DNA from: Pycnopodia helianthoides
Lineage: Eukaryota; Echinodermata; Asteroidea; Forcipulatida; Asteriidae
DNA: 64,000 bases
Assembly (NCBI GenBank): GCA_032158295.1
Contig: CM063249.1
Coordinates: 4,727,195-4,791,194 of the forward strand
Direction: 5' to 3'
In this document: piece after piece, positions 37,314-46,730 of the stretch
Numbering within the stretch: the stretch's first letter is position 1
Layout of the letters: each line of letters begins with the position of its first letter
Program-made: the position numbers and the translations under genes
Notes under the pieces: model-generated
The model's input: only the letters and a program-made list of their open reading frames with translations
Told to the model about the DNA's origin: nothing
The model's database searches: none

Positions 37314-38134
37314 GTTCTCGAAAAAGTCAGTAATATCGGAGAACTCAAAGTCAATAAATCAAACTGGCTGACTATCTACATTGCAGAGATTTAAAATAAG
37401 CTGAGCTTTCTCCTTGTCTTTTGCCTATTAAGCTATTACGCAAGAATTTGGGACAACAACAGTAAGTATTTTCAACAAAACCGGCAATGTTGCACTATCT
37501 TCTATTAACTTTCGATGTGAAGAAAGGGGTCAAATCTCACAACTAGTCCAGATGATATTTCTATAGTTCTTGGTTTTATGTAGTAAATATGATTTCAGAA
37601 AAAAAACACTCACAACAGTTCTCATATGACAAGTGTAGTATCTTGCCTGCCGCAGAATACCCTGGAAGGTATTATGTGGTCTATCGTGCTACAAAAGTAT
37701 TTTGTCATACAAAGCTATGCAGGATGAAACACCATGTCAAATGTGTCTCCTGTTTATTGATTAAGCATTAATTAAATCTTACATGGCGAAAAGCAATCGC
37801 ATTGATTGCCCAGCAGTCATTTTCATTCCCCCTAATTAGTGCAGACAAGAGGAAAGTTAATTAAGTCTTCATTAGGAACATTTGTGTTTCATTTTGTTGA
37901 TCTGTTGGATGTTTTTTTTTTTTTTTTTTTTTTTCCCCCCTTCTTGTATCACTCTGAAGAGTTATGTACATAAAACGTTGTCGACTGGACGATGGGGCGA
38001 GTGTGGACATAAGGTCTTCTGAATCACGTAATGATCAATCAAGTCTGTTTGAACACATCAAGGGACAGTTAAGGACTAGCGCAACTTTAGGTTCGAGAGA
38101 ATAGACCTTGTGCAATGGTGTCATATGTCAGTAA
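37314..38134. other. Non-coding DNA beside the 48-bp array
   Basis: No exon is supported. A long T-run (about 23 T) lies at 37912-37934. The TAAT-rich segment 37755-37895 is annotated separately. ATAGACCTTGTG at 38101-38112 matches 31792-31803. Confidence 0.45.
37755..37895. promoter_or_regulatory. Candidate homeodomain-rich regulatory block
   Basis: In 140 bp there are TTGATTAAG, CATTAATTAAATC, CGCATTGATTGCC, CCTAATTAG, AGTTAATTAAG and CATTAGG: at least six TAAT/ATTA cores, two as palindromes. This density stands out even in AT-rich surroundings. Function is inferred only. Confidence 0.25.
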
Positions 38135-39314
38135 ATATTCTTCTGATATTGCCATTTTGGTTCCAACCTTATCACAAGAGGAATATGCTTCTGATATTGC
38201 TATTTTGGTTCCAACCTTATTACAAGAAGAATATGCTTCTGATATTGCTATTTTGGTTCCAACCTTATCGCAAGAAGAATATGCTTCTGATATTGCTATT
38301 TTGGTTCCAACCTTATTACAAGAAGAATATGCTTCTGATATTGCCATTTTGGTTCCAACCTTATCACAAGAAGAATATGCTTCTGATATTGCTACTTAGG
38401 TTCCAACCTTATCGCAAGAAGAATATTCTTCTGATATTGCTATTTTGGTTCCAACCTTATCACAAGACGATTCATTATGCTTCTGATATTGCTATTTTGG
38501 TTCCAACTTTATCACAAGAAGAATATTCTTCTGATATTGCTATTTTGGTTCCAACCTTATCACAAGAAGAATATTCTTCTGATATTGCCATTTTGGTTCC
38601 AACCTTATCACAAGAAAAATATGCTTCTGATATTGCTATTTAGGTTCCAACCTTATCACAAGAAGAATATGCTTCTGATATTGCTATTTAGGTTCCAACC
38701 TTATCACAAGAAGAATATGCTTCTGATATTGCTATTTAGGTTCCAACCTTATCACAAGAAGAATATGCTTCTGATATTGCTATTTTGGGGTTCCAACCTT
38801 ATCACAAGACGATTATGCTTCTGATATTACTATTTAGGTTCCAACCTTATCACAAGAAGAATATTCTTCTGATATTACTATTTTGGTCCCAACCTTATCA
38901 CAAGAAGAATATGCTTCTGATATTGCTATTTTGGTTCCAACCTTATCACAAGAAGAATATGCTTCTGATATTGCTATTTTTGGGTTCCAACCTTATCACA
39001 AGACGAATGCTTCTGATATTGCTATTTAGGTGCCAACCTTATCACAAGAAGAATATTCTTCTGATATTGCCATTTTGGTTCCAACCTTATCACAAGACGA
39101 TTCATTAAGCTTCTGATATTGCTATTTTGGTTCCAACCTTATCACAAGAAGAATATTCTTCTGATATTGCTATTTTGGTTCCAACCTTATCACATGAAGA
39201 ATATTCTTCTGATATTGCTATTTTGGTTCCAACCTTATCACAATTGAAGAGTATGCTTCTGATAAGAATATGCTTCTGATATTGCTATTTTGGTTCCAAA
39301 CTTATCAAAAGAAA
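38135..39314. repeat. 48-bp minisatellite, about 24 units
   Basis: Head-to-tail 48-bp units (CTTCTGATATTGCTATTTTG, GTTCCAACCTTATCACAAGA, AGAATATG); the period is exact between CTTCTGATAT at 38140 and 38188. Because 48 is a multiple of three, several frames stay open for many units (one gives a 16-residue SDIAILVPTLSQEEYA repeat), but in-frame TAG variants (CTATTTAGG) and 1-5 bp indels interrupt them. Variants GACGATTCATTATG and TTTTGGGGTTCC recur, suggesting repeated local duplication. I regard it as non-coding. Confidence 0.93.
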
Positions 39315-40132
39315 AGTGCAAGATTTTGTGAATTGCCTAAATATTTGCCAGTCTCAAGCAGAGTCTACTGCATCTCATTCCCCCCAAAATGGTAAGTAAC
39401 CCTTACTGTTATTACTCTATAAATTAGGTTGACCTCCAGTAGTACATCTTAAGGCAGGACAATCTGTTCGATTAATTTTTCAAAAACCTTTGAATCCACC
39501 AGATGCGAAAAAAAATTAATGAATGCCCGCAGAAGCTTTACACAAAAGGTGTATGTTTATTGTAATTTGTACAACACTACGTTTCTAGAGTATTTGTTAT
39601 ATCCTAACAGCAACACAAAGCATTCGGTAAACATCGGAGAGCTAATTTGAATACTGATCACATGCTAGTGTTGCAAAAGATTGCCCACACTGCTAGAAAA
39701 AAAAATGGCATGCGGTCTTTGTTTATTTTCAAACTGGTCGAAGCCAGATCTCAAGCTAAACAGAATGAGTTTAACCTGAATGAACGCCTAGCAGTCACGA
39801 TGTCGGGTCTCATCCCTGCAATCGATAATCTGTGGGAATTATAGTTTCAAGTTTGCTGGCTTCATTAGCCATAAATGTTGCACAAAATCCATGTTTACGT
39901 GGTTCAAATTAATAAACGTGTAGTTGGTGATTACTGTAAGTGTCCTAAAGTCACTGACTTCAACTGTACTTTACATACTGCTATATAGTTTTGGTAGACT
40001 TTGGTCGCCCAATCTGTAATGTCCGGCCTTGTAATGGTCTGTTGTGACAGTTGGAGCTTACTTCAAATCACTGATCATCAAAATGATTGCTAGGGACCAT
40101 TGACTCGAAATCAACTTTTATTAGTTTTATTA
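39315..40132. other. Unannotated non-coding DNA
   Basis: No exon or element boundary is supported between the 48-bp array and the transposon complex. Confidence 0.5.
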
Positions 40133-40170
40133 TTAAAGGCAGTATATACTTTTGGTAATTGTCAAAGACT

Positions 40171-40376
40171 ACAATCCCGGCCAAAATGCTTGGGCCACCC
40201 GTTCCTATAACGTTACAATAACCATACAATAACCATTCCCTGTCTCACAATAAACATTCTCTCCCCCGTCCCCCGTCCCCCCGCTCAATGTTGTCTGGAA
40301 CGCAGAAGACCGTGCAACTATGTGATTCAACATTGAAAGGGGGCAGGGGGGCCCAACGAGATATGGCCGGGATTGT
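40171..40376 (+). repeat. 206-bp hairpin unit, left copy
   Basis: Identical over all 206 bp, by eye, to 42139-42344 and in the same orientation. The unit itself has imperfect inverted ends: ACAATCCCGGCCAAAATGC, GGGCCACCC against GGGGGGCCCAACGAGATAT, GGCCGGGATTGT. It therefore resembles a MITE on its own. A TA target site is present only on its outer side; the inner side reads directly into TCTGAAATT. Confidence 0.85.
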
Positions 40377-40535
40377 CTGAAATTTTTTAAGCGTGATTTT
40401 TTGGGTTAAACATTACAAAATAAGGCTTTAAAATGACTATGAATGTCCAAAGACAGTGATTGCCATTCATCGCTGAGTAGGGCGTTAAAACAAAATTCAA
40501 ATCAGCAAGGATGATTTTGTGGGGGGGGGGTGACT
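40377..40535. repeat. Inner inverted arm, left
   Basis: TCTGAAATTTTTTAAGCGTG, ACAAAATAAGGCTTTAAAA, GACTATGAATGTCC, GCTGAGTAGGGCGTTA and CAGCAAGGATG-like blocks are the reverse complement of 42005-42138 with many substitutions and small indels. A shorter, worse copy of the GACTATGA(A/G)TGT, GACAGT, GAGTAG(A/G)GCGTT blocks follows at about 40532-40600, indicating an earlier internal duplication. Confidence 0.75.
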
Positions 40536-40600
40536 ATGAGTGTGCTTTGACAGTAAATGACTATTTCTTGCCGAGTAGAGCGTTTGAACACAAAAGAACA

Positions 40601-41333
40601 CACACAGGCAACATTTTTGTTGTTGAAATTTGTGTAATTTTTTTTGTTGGGGGTGGTATTATGTTGTGAGCATTAATACAAAATAAGTAAAAAGAGAATA
40701 GAAACAATGGGATTGAAAAATGAAAGAATGGTTATAAGCAATGAACATTCATTGTTTGTCGAGGAAGGTGATAAAAATAAGAGAAAAAAAAACACGAGCA
40801 TTTTGTCTCTCCTGAACTCCATTTAGGTTCAAGACATTTGACTTGTTAAGCGTATCTCTTAACCATTACACCATTCATAGACTTACACCATTCATAGACT
40901 TGATTTCAAGTCTGAGATCGCGGTTATTCCTCTGTATCAGGCACGAGAAACGCCCCCACAGATAAGCTATCATGGGCCAATATAACAATGTGCGCTATTT
41001 AGCCCAATAATGTATTGGCTATCAAGTAGACTAAAAGCCACGATCGCAGGCTTGAAACCAAGTCTACACGGTTCACCGTAGTAGAGTAAATAAAGAGATT
41101 TCATAAATTTCTTTTCTATTTTGGTTTTGAGGGTTAACCGTTTGATTTTCTGCCAAATAACCGAATGAGGTGGTTCAAAAGAATATGAACAGGTTATGTG
41201 TTGTTTGTGCACTGTAATACCCTTTTCGTGTTGAACAAAAACCTTTTTCACGTAAGTTACAAGCAAACATGCCATGGTGAATCGTGTGGTGAACCGTCAG
41301 ACATGCGTGATCTGTCCACACATTTGGCGGGTA
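40601..41333. other. Interior of composite, no DDE domain
   Basis: This 730-bp interval occupies the place where the catalytic half of a Tc1 transposase would be encoded on the minus strand. Past the stop the frame reads YPPNVWTDHACLT and stays open briefly, which could be a remnant, but no convincing DDE/D motif follows. A minus-strand frame at 40970-41275 has no recognised domain. Confidence 0.45.
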
Positions 41334-41759
41334 CTAACGGGTCATCTTCTTGGCGAACCCCACTCTCTTCTTCGGATCCAAATCCGTTACAAGTCCCTTT
41401 TTACGAGCTTGCCTGTACTTGAATCCAAGTCTATTCATGGCGCGCCTCATGGTTCTATCTGAGACATGCATCAGTCTGCATGCAGACTTTATTCTTGCCG
41501 AGGTAAATGGCCCCTCTGTTTTCCTAAGTTTCTGTACATTTCTCACCAAAAGACGCTCCTGGCGCTTAGAAAGAAGTCTTTTTCGCCCACCTCGGCCACG
41601 GTGACACCGGTGAACTTGCCCTTCATGTTTACAATTCCGCTGAACAGAACTACGGGATACATTGCACGTTGCCGCTATTTCTCTCTGTGATTTTCCGCTC
41701 TTCCGCAAAAGACGAATATATGCACGATTTTCGTTCGAAATTAAGCCACGAAACACCAT
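41334..41759 (-). pseudogene. Truncated Tc1-like transposase (DNA-binding part)
   Basis: A 141-residue open frame starts at an ATG (41757-41759) and ends at a TAG (41334-41336). Residues about 10-42 form a first helix-turn-helix (AYIRLLRKSGKSQREIAATC then VSRSSVQ), followed by a basic linker HRGRGGRKR at 53-61 matching the GRPR-like AT-hook position of Tc1 proteins. A second helix-turn-helix covers about 64-125 (FTSARIKSACRLMHVSDRTM, then RRAMNRLGF). This is the bipartite paired-like domain that binds the terminal repeats. A full Tc1 transposase is about 340 residues with a DD34E catalytic domain; here it stops before the first Asp. The protein could at most bind transposon ends. The reading frame itself has no internal break, so the truncation may be fairly recent. 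Confidence 0.85.
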
Positions 41760-41895
41760 GTTGTAAATTGGCTCTTACTTTCTATAACTATGTATCAAAT
41801 GCTTTGCTTCACTTATGAATTGTCTCTGATCCACCAAAGATTGGAGTATATCTGTGTGCAGTCAACTCCGCAAAATCAACTAAAGGAACTTTCAG

Positions 41896-42138
41896 ACAAT
41901 CCCGCGCAAAATGCTTGGGCCACCCATTCCCAACGCTACAATAAACATTCACTGTCGACATCCCCTGACAATAAACATTCTCTCCCCGTCGTCCCCCCCC
42001 CCCCACAAAAACATCCTTGCTGTTTTGTAACGCCCTACTCAGCAGTAAACGGACATTCAGTGTCTATGGACATTCATAGTCTTTTTAAAGCCTTATTTTG
42101 TAATAAGAAATTCAAAAATCACGCTGAAAGAATTTCAG
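41896..42138. repeat. Third diverged unit plus inner right arm
   Basis: ACAATCCCGCGCAAAATGCT then TGGGCCACCCATTCCCAACG at 41899 is a diverged partial copy of the 206-bp unit; it continues through CAATAAACATTC blocks and a C13 run into the inner arm (42005-42138: CATCCTTGCTG, AACGCCCTACTCAGC, GACATTCATAGTC, AAGCCTTATTTTGTAAT, AATCACGCTGAAAG). The join of unit and arm here, without a TA, suggests this is the ancestral terminal repeat order, later modified by insertion or conversion of the outer units. Confidence 0.65.
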
Positions 42139-42344
42139 ACAATCCCGGCCAAAATGCTTGGGCCACCCGTTCCTATAACGTTACAATAACCATACAATAA
42201 CCATTCCCTGTCTCACAATAAACATTCTCTCCCCCGTCCCCCGTCCCCCCGCTCAATGTTGTCTGGAACGCAGAAGACCGTGCAACTATGTGATTCAACA
42301 TTGAAAGGGGGCAGGGGGGCCCAACGAGATATGGCCGGGATTGT
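42139..42344 (+). repeat. 206-bp hairpin unit, right copy
   Basis: Identical to 40171-40376 and in direct, not inverted, orientation. Because the unit is itself palindromic, its end still presents an inverted GGCCGGGATTG to the outside. It is followed by TA and the right half of the interrupted MITE. Confidence 0.85.
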
Positions 42345-42420
42345 AGTATCCTCACTTGGTGTATCCCAACATGTGCATCAAATAACAGACCTGTGAAGAT
42401 TTGGTCTCAATTGGATAGAA

Positions 42421-42602
42421 GTGATCGGGTTGGCTCAGTGGTTTCTTTCCCCTGCCTTTCACCTCTGCGGACCCCGGTTTGAATCCCACATCAGACCTAG
42501 AGCCTTGCATGTGAACTTGCAGTCCCTGCCTGATTGCGTGGATTTTCCCCGTTGGGGTTTTCCGTCCAAATCTAAAACTGAACATTTCTTCTCGTTTCCT
42601 AT
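42421..42602 (+). mobile_element. SINE family G, copy 1
   Basis: A-box TTGGCTCAGTGG at 42430-42441 and B-box GGTTTGAATCC at 42476-42486, followed by a conserved body: CCTTGCATGTG, CAGTCCCTGCCTGAT, TTTTCCCCGTTGGGGTTTTCC (a small hairpin) and ACATTTCTTCTC. The same sequence occurs on the minus strand at 51010-51190. It directly follows the right piece of the interrupted MITE, so it may have inserted there. Promoter boxes are intact. Confidence 0.8.
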
Positions 42603-44443
42603 TCATCCTGTTTTTGGTGCTAACTGCACTGTTGGATGTGTAATAAAATAAGTAGACAATTTTCTACATGTGTGGCATTTACTCTGCCTATTTCATTTCT
42701 CGCTGTATTCTCAAAAAATTTGAATAATTCAGGTTAAAATATTTCTAAATGGATAATCAGTATCAGAACCCAAAATACATAATAAAAATAAGACATGAAA
42801 AAAAGAAGGAACAAAAGAAACCAACAACAACAACAGCAGGCTCCAAAACAGTATTATTGCTTTTTTTTCAAATAAAAAACTTGCAGTCTGAGTAAGAGTG
42901 TAACATTGACATAAAATTTTTAAAAAAATACAATATAACTAGGATGGATGATTGGGGAGCTCTAAATCATTATTAAAAAAGCAGTTGTCATGGTTCATTA
43001 AAAAAACTAATGAATACACATTACATCTGCCACTTGCAAGTGACATTTCTTCTTGACACATGATCACTTTTTTTTTCATATTGCTCGTATAGAGTGAAAA
43101 CCATACCGCACGCGCACACACAACAAAATTATAATAAAAAAATAATAATAATCTTTTATCACCGGTAAATGCTACCCATCATTAACAATAAGTGCGCCAA
43201 CGTCATAAAAACAAAAAGAGCGTAAAAAAATAAAAATTGGAAAAAAAAAAAAAAAATTATCACAAGGCCGCCAATATAATAACTTTTAAATCCCCTTGCA
43301 CATTCAATACTCATTTAAAAAACAACCGATTCTTTAATCACTCGGAACCCGTCAACCTTGAAATGGATGCCCGTACATTTTTTTTGTTAAAACCACTTCA
43401 CCTAAAGCCAAATGAAGAAGAAGAAAGAAAAAAAACAGGTAACTAGTATAAGCCAGTTTCATTCCATCTATTAACATTTCATTGCTGTTCTTTTAAGGAT
43501 CGCGATTTCAATTGATGACACGGTTTTCACACACCAAACAGTGGGGGGGAGGGGGTTGGCTGAACGATGATTCCTTTATTATCACCAATAAATTGGGAGC
43601 GGCACAGCCTTTGAGTCCATTAATTTGAAATGCACTTTTTAATCTTCTGAACTATAAATAATACAGCCCCAGTTGCGAAGAAAAGGATGCCGGGGTAATT
43701 AACATGGATTAGACACAGATGCCTGGGTGTTTCTACCTTCTTCTTTTTTTTTTATTGCACTAAGTAAGGCAGATTGAAACAGGGGAAAAATGTGTAATTT
43801 CAGGGGTGCAGCTGAGCTGAAGGGAGTTAAACAAATTAGAAAATAAATACAGCGAGGGGCGTGGAATGAGCGGGTGCTCTGGAATGGCCGTGTTTGTATA
43901 GAATAAGGAGTGCATAGGGCTGTAGGTAGACCATAATAGAGGGAATAAATGCCTTTAAATACTACAAAATTATTCAATTATTTGTTTCTCTTCAATTTTT
44001 GACGTCACTCTAAAAAAAATATATACATGCATTTGAAATCACTCCTTAATAGTGTAAACTAATAACTGAAATTTAACCACAAAACCCAGGAATCAACTGG
44101 ATATAGTTACAGTTGTGTTGGAGAGAAAACCAAACACTACAAGTACCAGCATGATTTGTGACAAGAAATAAAACACCACAGACACTAACCTAATGAATAT
44201 AATCATGAAATAGACATTGGATGATACTTGCATCATGGCTTTACCCTTGCTTTGGTGGCAGAGGAAGAGGGACCATAATCCATCATAATTTTCACGCAAA
44301 ATGAATTATTAAACCCCAACACTGGGGCTGTAACAACGCACAACAAGTGTACACCCTAACCCTGCATTAGTTCAATGTCCGAAGTGACAATCGATGATGA
44401 GCTTCTATTAATGAGCATTCTTGCCCCCTTCCTTCATTAGACA
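42603..44443. other. AT-rich non-coding DNA
   Basis: No exon is supported. It contains A-runs near 43240-43256, AAT microsatellite pieces at 43130-43152, and a G-rich stretch at 43543-43556. The short minus-strand frame at 43699-43977 crosses an A/T homopolymer. Confidence 0.45.
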
Positions 44444-44847
44444 TACTGACCACAAACACCAACAACTCACTGACTACAAACACCAACAACACACTGACCA
44501 CAAACACCAACAACACACTGACCACAAACACCAACAACACACTGACAACAAACACCAACAACACACTGTCCACAAACACCAACAACTCACTGACAACAAA
44601 CACCAACAACAACACACTGACCACAAACACCAAAAAACACACTGACCTCAAACACCAACAACACACTGACCACCTACAACACTGACCTCAAACACCAACA
44701 ACACACTGACCATAAACACCAACAACAACACACTGACCACAAACACCAACAACAACACGCTGACCACAAACACCAACAACACGCTGACCACAAACACCAA
44801 CAACACACTGACCACAAACACCAACAACACACTGACCACAAACACCC
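44444..44847. repeat. 24-bp minisatellite, about 17 units
   Basis: Head-to-tail units of CACACTGACCACAAACACCA then ACAA; the period is exact between CTGAC at 44470, 44494 and 44518. Some units gain CAA (27 bp) or are replaced by short variants (CACCTACAACACTGACCTC around 44669-44690). The period is a multiple of three, so frames such as HTDHKHQQ stay open, but the insertions and reading in several frames argue against coding. Confidence 0.93.
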
Positions 44848-45253
44848 AGTCAGGATGCAAATCAAACCACCTGATTCAAAATGAGCAGCCCCAGGATAAA
44901 GACATATATCATGAACTCATATAGCATCGCTATGGCAACATCATTGACTCATTGACGAACTCACAAAAAGGCCGTAAAAGTCACTGAATGTTTCTTTTCA
45001 ACAGAATACTAACAAAGCTTGTAAGAACAATATAAATATGAAAACATATTACCAAATTGGTGGCTTTTTAGCTTGTAGTTGAGTTAAATTCTGATAATTG
45101 AGTTAAATTCTGATAATTGAGTTAAATTTTGCCATAGATATATGCACGTAGGCCTACATGTACAAATGTACTGCGCATTTACAGAGTTCTCTTCAGGAAA
45201 ACAACACAAAATTGCGGTCGATCAAACCCAACACTTTTTACAAATTTATCCCA
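44848..45253. other. Non-coding DNA with a short triplication
   Basis: GAGTTAAATTCTGATAATT is repeated about 2.7 times at 45079-45133. TAGGCCTA and TACATGTA overlap at 45149-45162. No gene is seen. Confidence 0.5.
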
Positions 45254-45405
45254 GGGGCCTTTGTCAAACCTCAGTTTGGGCTCTGGCTTCGTCTCCAGGC
45301 TCCGTCTAATGTTTGAAATCATTGTGTTCAAAAAAATGCTGCTCTAAAAAAATTTAATGAAGCCAAAACCGGAGACGAAGCCCAAGCCGAGATTTGGAAA
45401 AGGCC
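45254..45405 (+). mobile_element. Foldback MITE family F, copy 2
   Basis: Inverted arms GGGGCCTTTGTCAAACCTCA, GGGCTCTGGCTTCGTCTCC against GGAGACGAAGCCCAAGCC, GATTTGGAAAAGGCCC. It shares arms and centre with 37148-37313 in the same orientation and is 14 bp shorter. Confidence 0.75.
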
Positions 45406-46570
45406 CAGGTTTGCAAAATTCTGCTTTATTCCTTATTGCCTTGTTGGACATGTGTTTGATTTTAGACACTCTGTCACGCAATCTGGAATATTCTTAGCAT
45501 TTTGCACCCAATATTTTGTCAATTTGGTCTCTCACTCTAATTTTTTTTTTAAATAATTGACACCCCATGCCAAATCTTAAGCACCTCTCGAAAAAATGGT
45601 AAAATGACATAAAAGTGAGTCAAACTGAACATCAGTCTAATAAATGTTGCAACATTCCGGACAATTATTGAGAAATACTTGTAATTACATTATTGGTCCT
45701 CATTAAGTGTTATTTGAAAGCTCTTAATTTAATCTAATCTATTTGATGAGCAAATAAACCCAGTTTGGAGTTTTGAGCAGAGAGTGCCTGGTTTTATCGT
45801 GGAGCGTCAAATATGGACAGGAGCGTTGAATATAGACAATTTTTTTATGCTTCGCAGCAGCATACCCAAAGTAAACGTTCCCCGCCCGCTTGTCCGAATG
45901 AGGCAAGGTCGTGTCATGGCGGACAAGATTAGCATCTACACATGTACATCGACTCGTCCACATTGTTCAGAAGGTGTTTTTTTTACAGAATTTTCAGAGT
46001 GTGGGGTTGACAAGTTTCTGTGTCTGTTTTGCGCTTAATGTAAAAAACAATTTCAGATGACAAGGGTCTATGTGTGAGTTATATAAAACAGATATTGAAC
46101 ATTGCATTTCATGAAATCTGGTCTTTTCCCACTTCTCGGGGCAAAGCCGAGTGAAATGGAGGAGTCCAAACTTCATCTTGTGATTATATTCTGCGACGAT
46201 GAACTCATACGCATCCACTATTTGTACACTACTACAACCTCATACAAAGTCATAATACAGAGACGAACTCTCACTGGTCCATTCACCACAACATTCCAGA
46301 TGCTATTTTTTGCTGTTATTACCGTGCATGCGCGCACCAGTATTCACGCACAGGGTAAAAAATACATGTGCAACAGTCTACTACGCATGGTCTGCACGAA
46401 GTAATCGTGGAACATGGACTGGTACCAGACATCGCCCTCGCGCAGACATCGCCATCGCTACATATACATGAATAGATGGCGGTACACGTATATGTAAATC
46501 TGCGGATTACCCAAGGCTCAATGATGTCGAACTAGAGAAGTATGAGGTAACAGCATCACAAATATATAAT
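45406..46570. other. Unannotated non-coding DNA
   Basis: No exon is supported. CCCCGCCCGC at 45880-45889 echoes a block of dispersed repeat family A but the rest does not match. Overlapping frames at 45739-46404 lie on both strands. Confidence 0.45.
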
Positions 46571-46730
46571 GGTTTTTTTGGGGGGGTGGACAGTCGATAT
46601 CAGCTCCCCTTGGTATAAAAAAAGTTGACAAACCAGTTCCCTCGGCATCGCCTTGGAAATTAGTTTGTCGACTTCCATTACCTCGTGGTAGCACCAGGGG
46701 GAGCTAACATTTGACTGCCCACCTCAAACC
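46571..46730. mobile_element. Foldback element, 160 bp
   Basis: The left arm (GGTGGACAGTC, AGCTCCCCTTGGTA, GTTGACAAAC) is mirrored by the right arm (GTTTGTCGAC, TACCACCAGGGGGAGCT-like, GACTGCCCACC). The ends are GGTTT...AAACC. No second copy is seen in the window and target duplication is unclear. Confidence 0.6.

Larger units (their letters stand above)
40170..42345 (-). mobile_element. Tc1-like composite transposon
   Basis: The outer ends are inverted (CAATCCCGGCC at 40172; GGCCGGGATTG ending at 42343) and are flanked by TA at 40170-40171 and 42344-42345, the target duplication of the Tc1/mariner superfamily. From outside in, each side has an identical 206-bp hairpin unit, then a diverged inner inverted arm of about 150 bp; the centre carries a minus-strand transposase fragment. 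The element interrupts a family-D MITE, which independently fixes its borders. It cannot be autonomous since the catalytic domain is missing. Confidence 0.75.
40137..42418 (+). mobile_element. TTAA MITE family D copy split by insertion
   Basis: The left piece (40137-40169: AGGCAGTATATACTTTTGG, then TAATTGTCAAAGAC after TTAA at 40133-40136) has the family-D terminus. The right piece resumes at 42346 (GTATCCTCACTTGGTGTATC and onwards to about 42418). Removing 40172-42345 restores a continuous ...AAAGAC-TA-GTATCC... junction. The continuation to the right matches what I recall of this echinoderm MITE, but no other full copy in this window covers that segment closely. Its far end is lost at the SINE beginning near 42421. 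Confidence 0.6.

Noticed and set aside
38110..38643. Repeat protein encoded by the 48-bp array
   Set aside because: Several frames on both strands stay open simply because 48 is divisible by three; TAG variants and indels are tolerated freely.
40970..41275. DDE catalytic half of the Tc1 transposase in another frame
   Set aside because: Located where the catalytic domain should be, but I could not identify the Asp/Asp/Glu motifs in this frame or in read-through of the stop at 41334.
44421..44645. Histidine/glutamine repeat peptide from the 24-bp array
   Set aside because: Same argument: period divisible by three, no flanking coding sequence.
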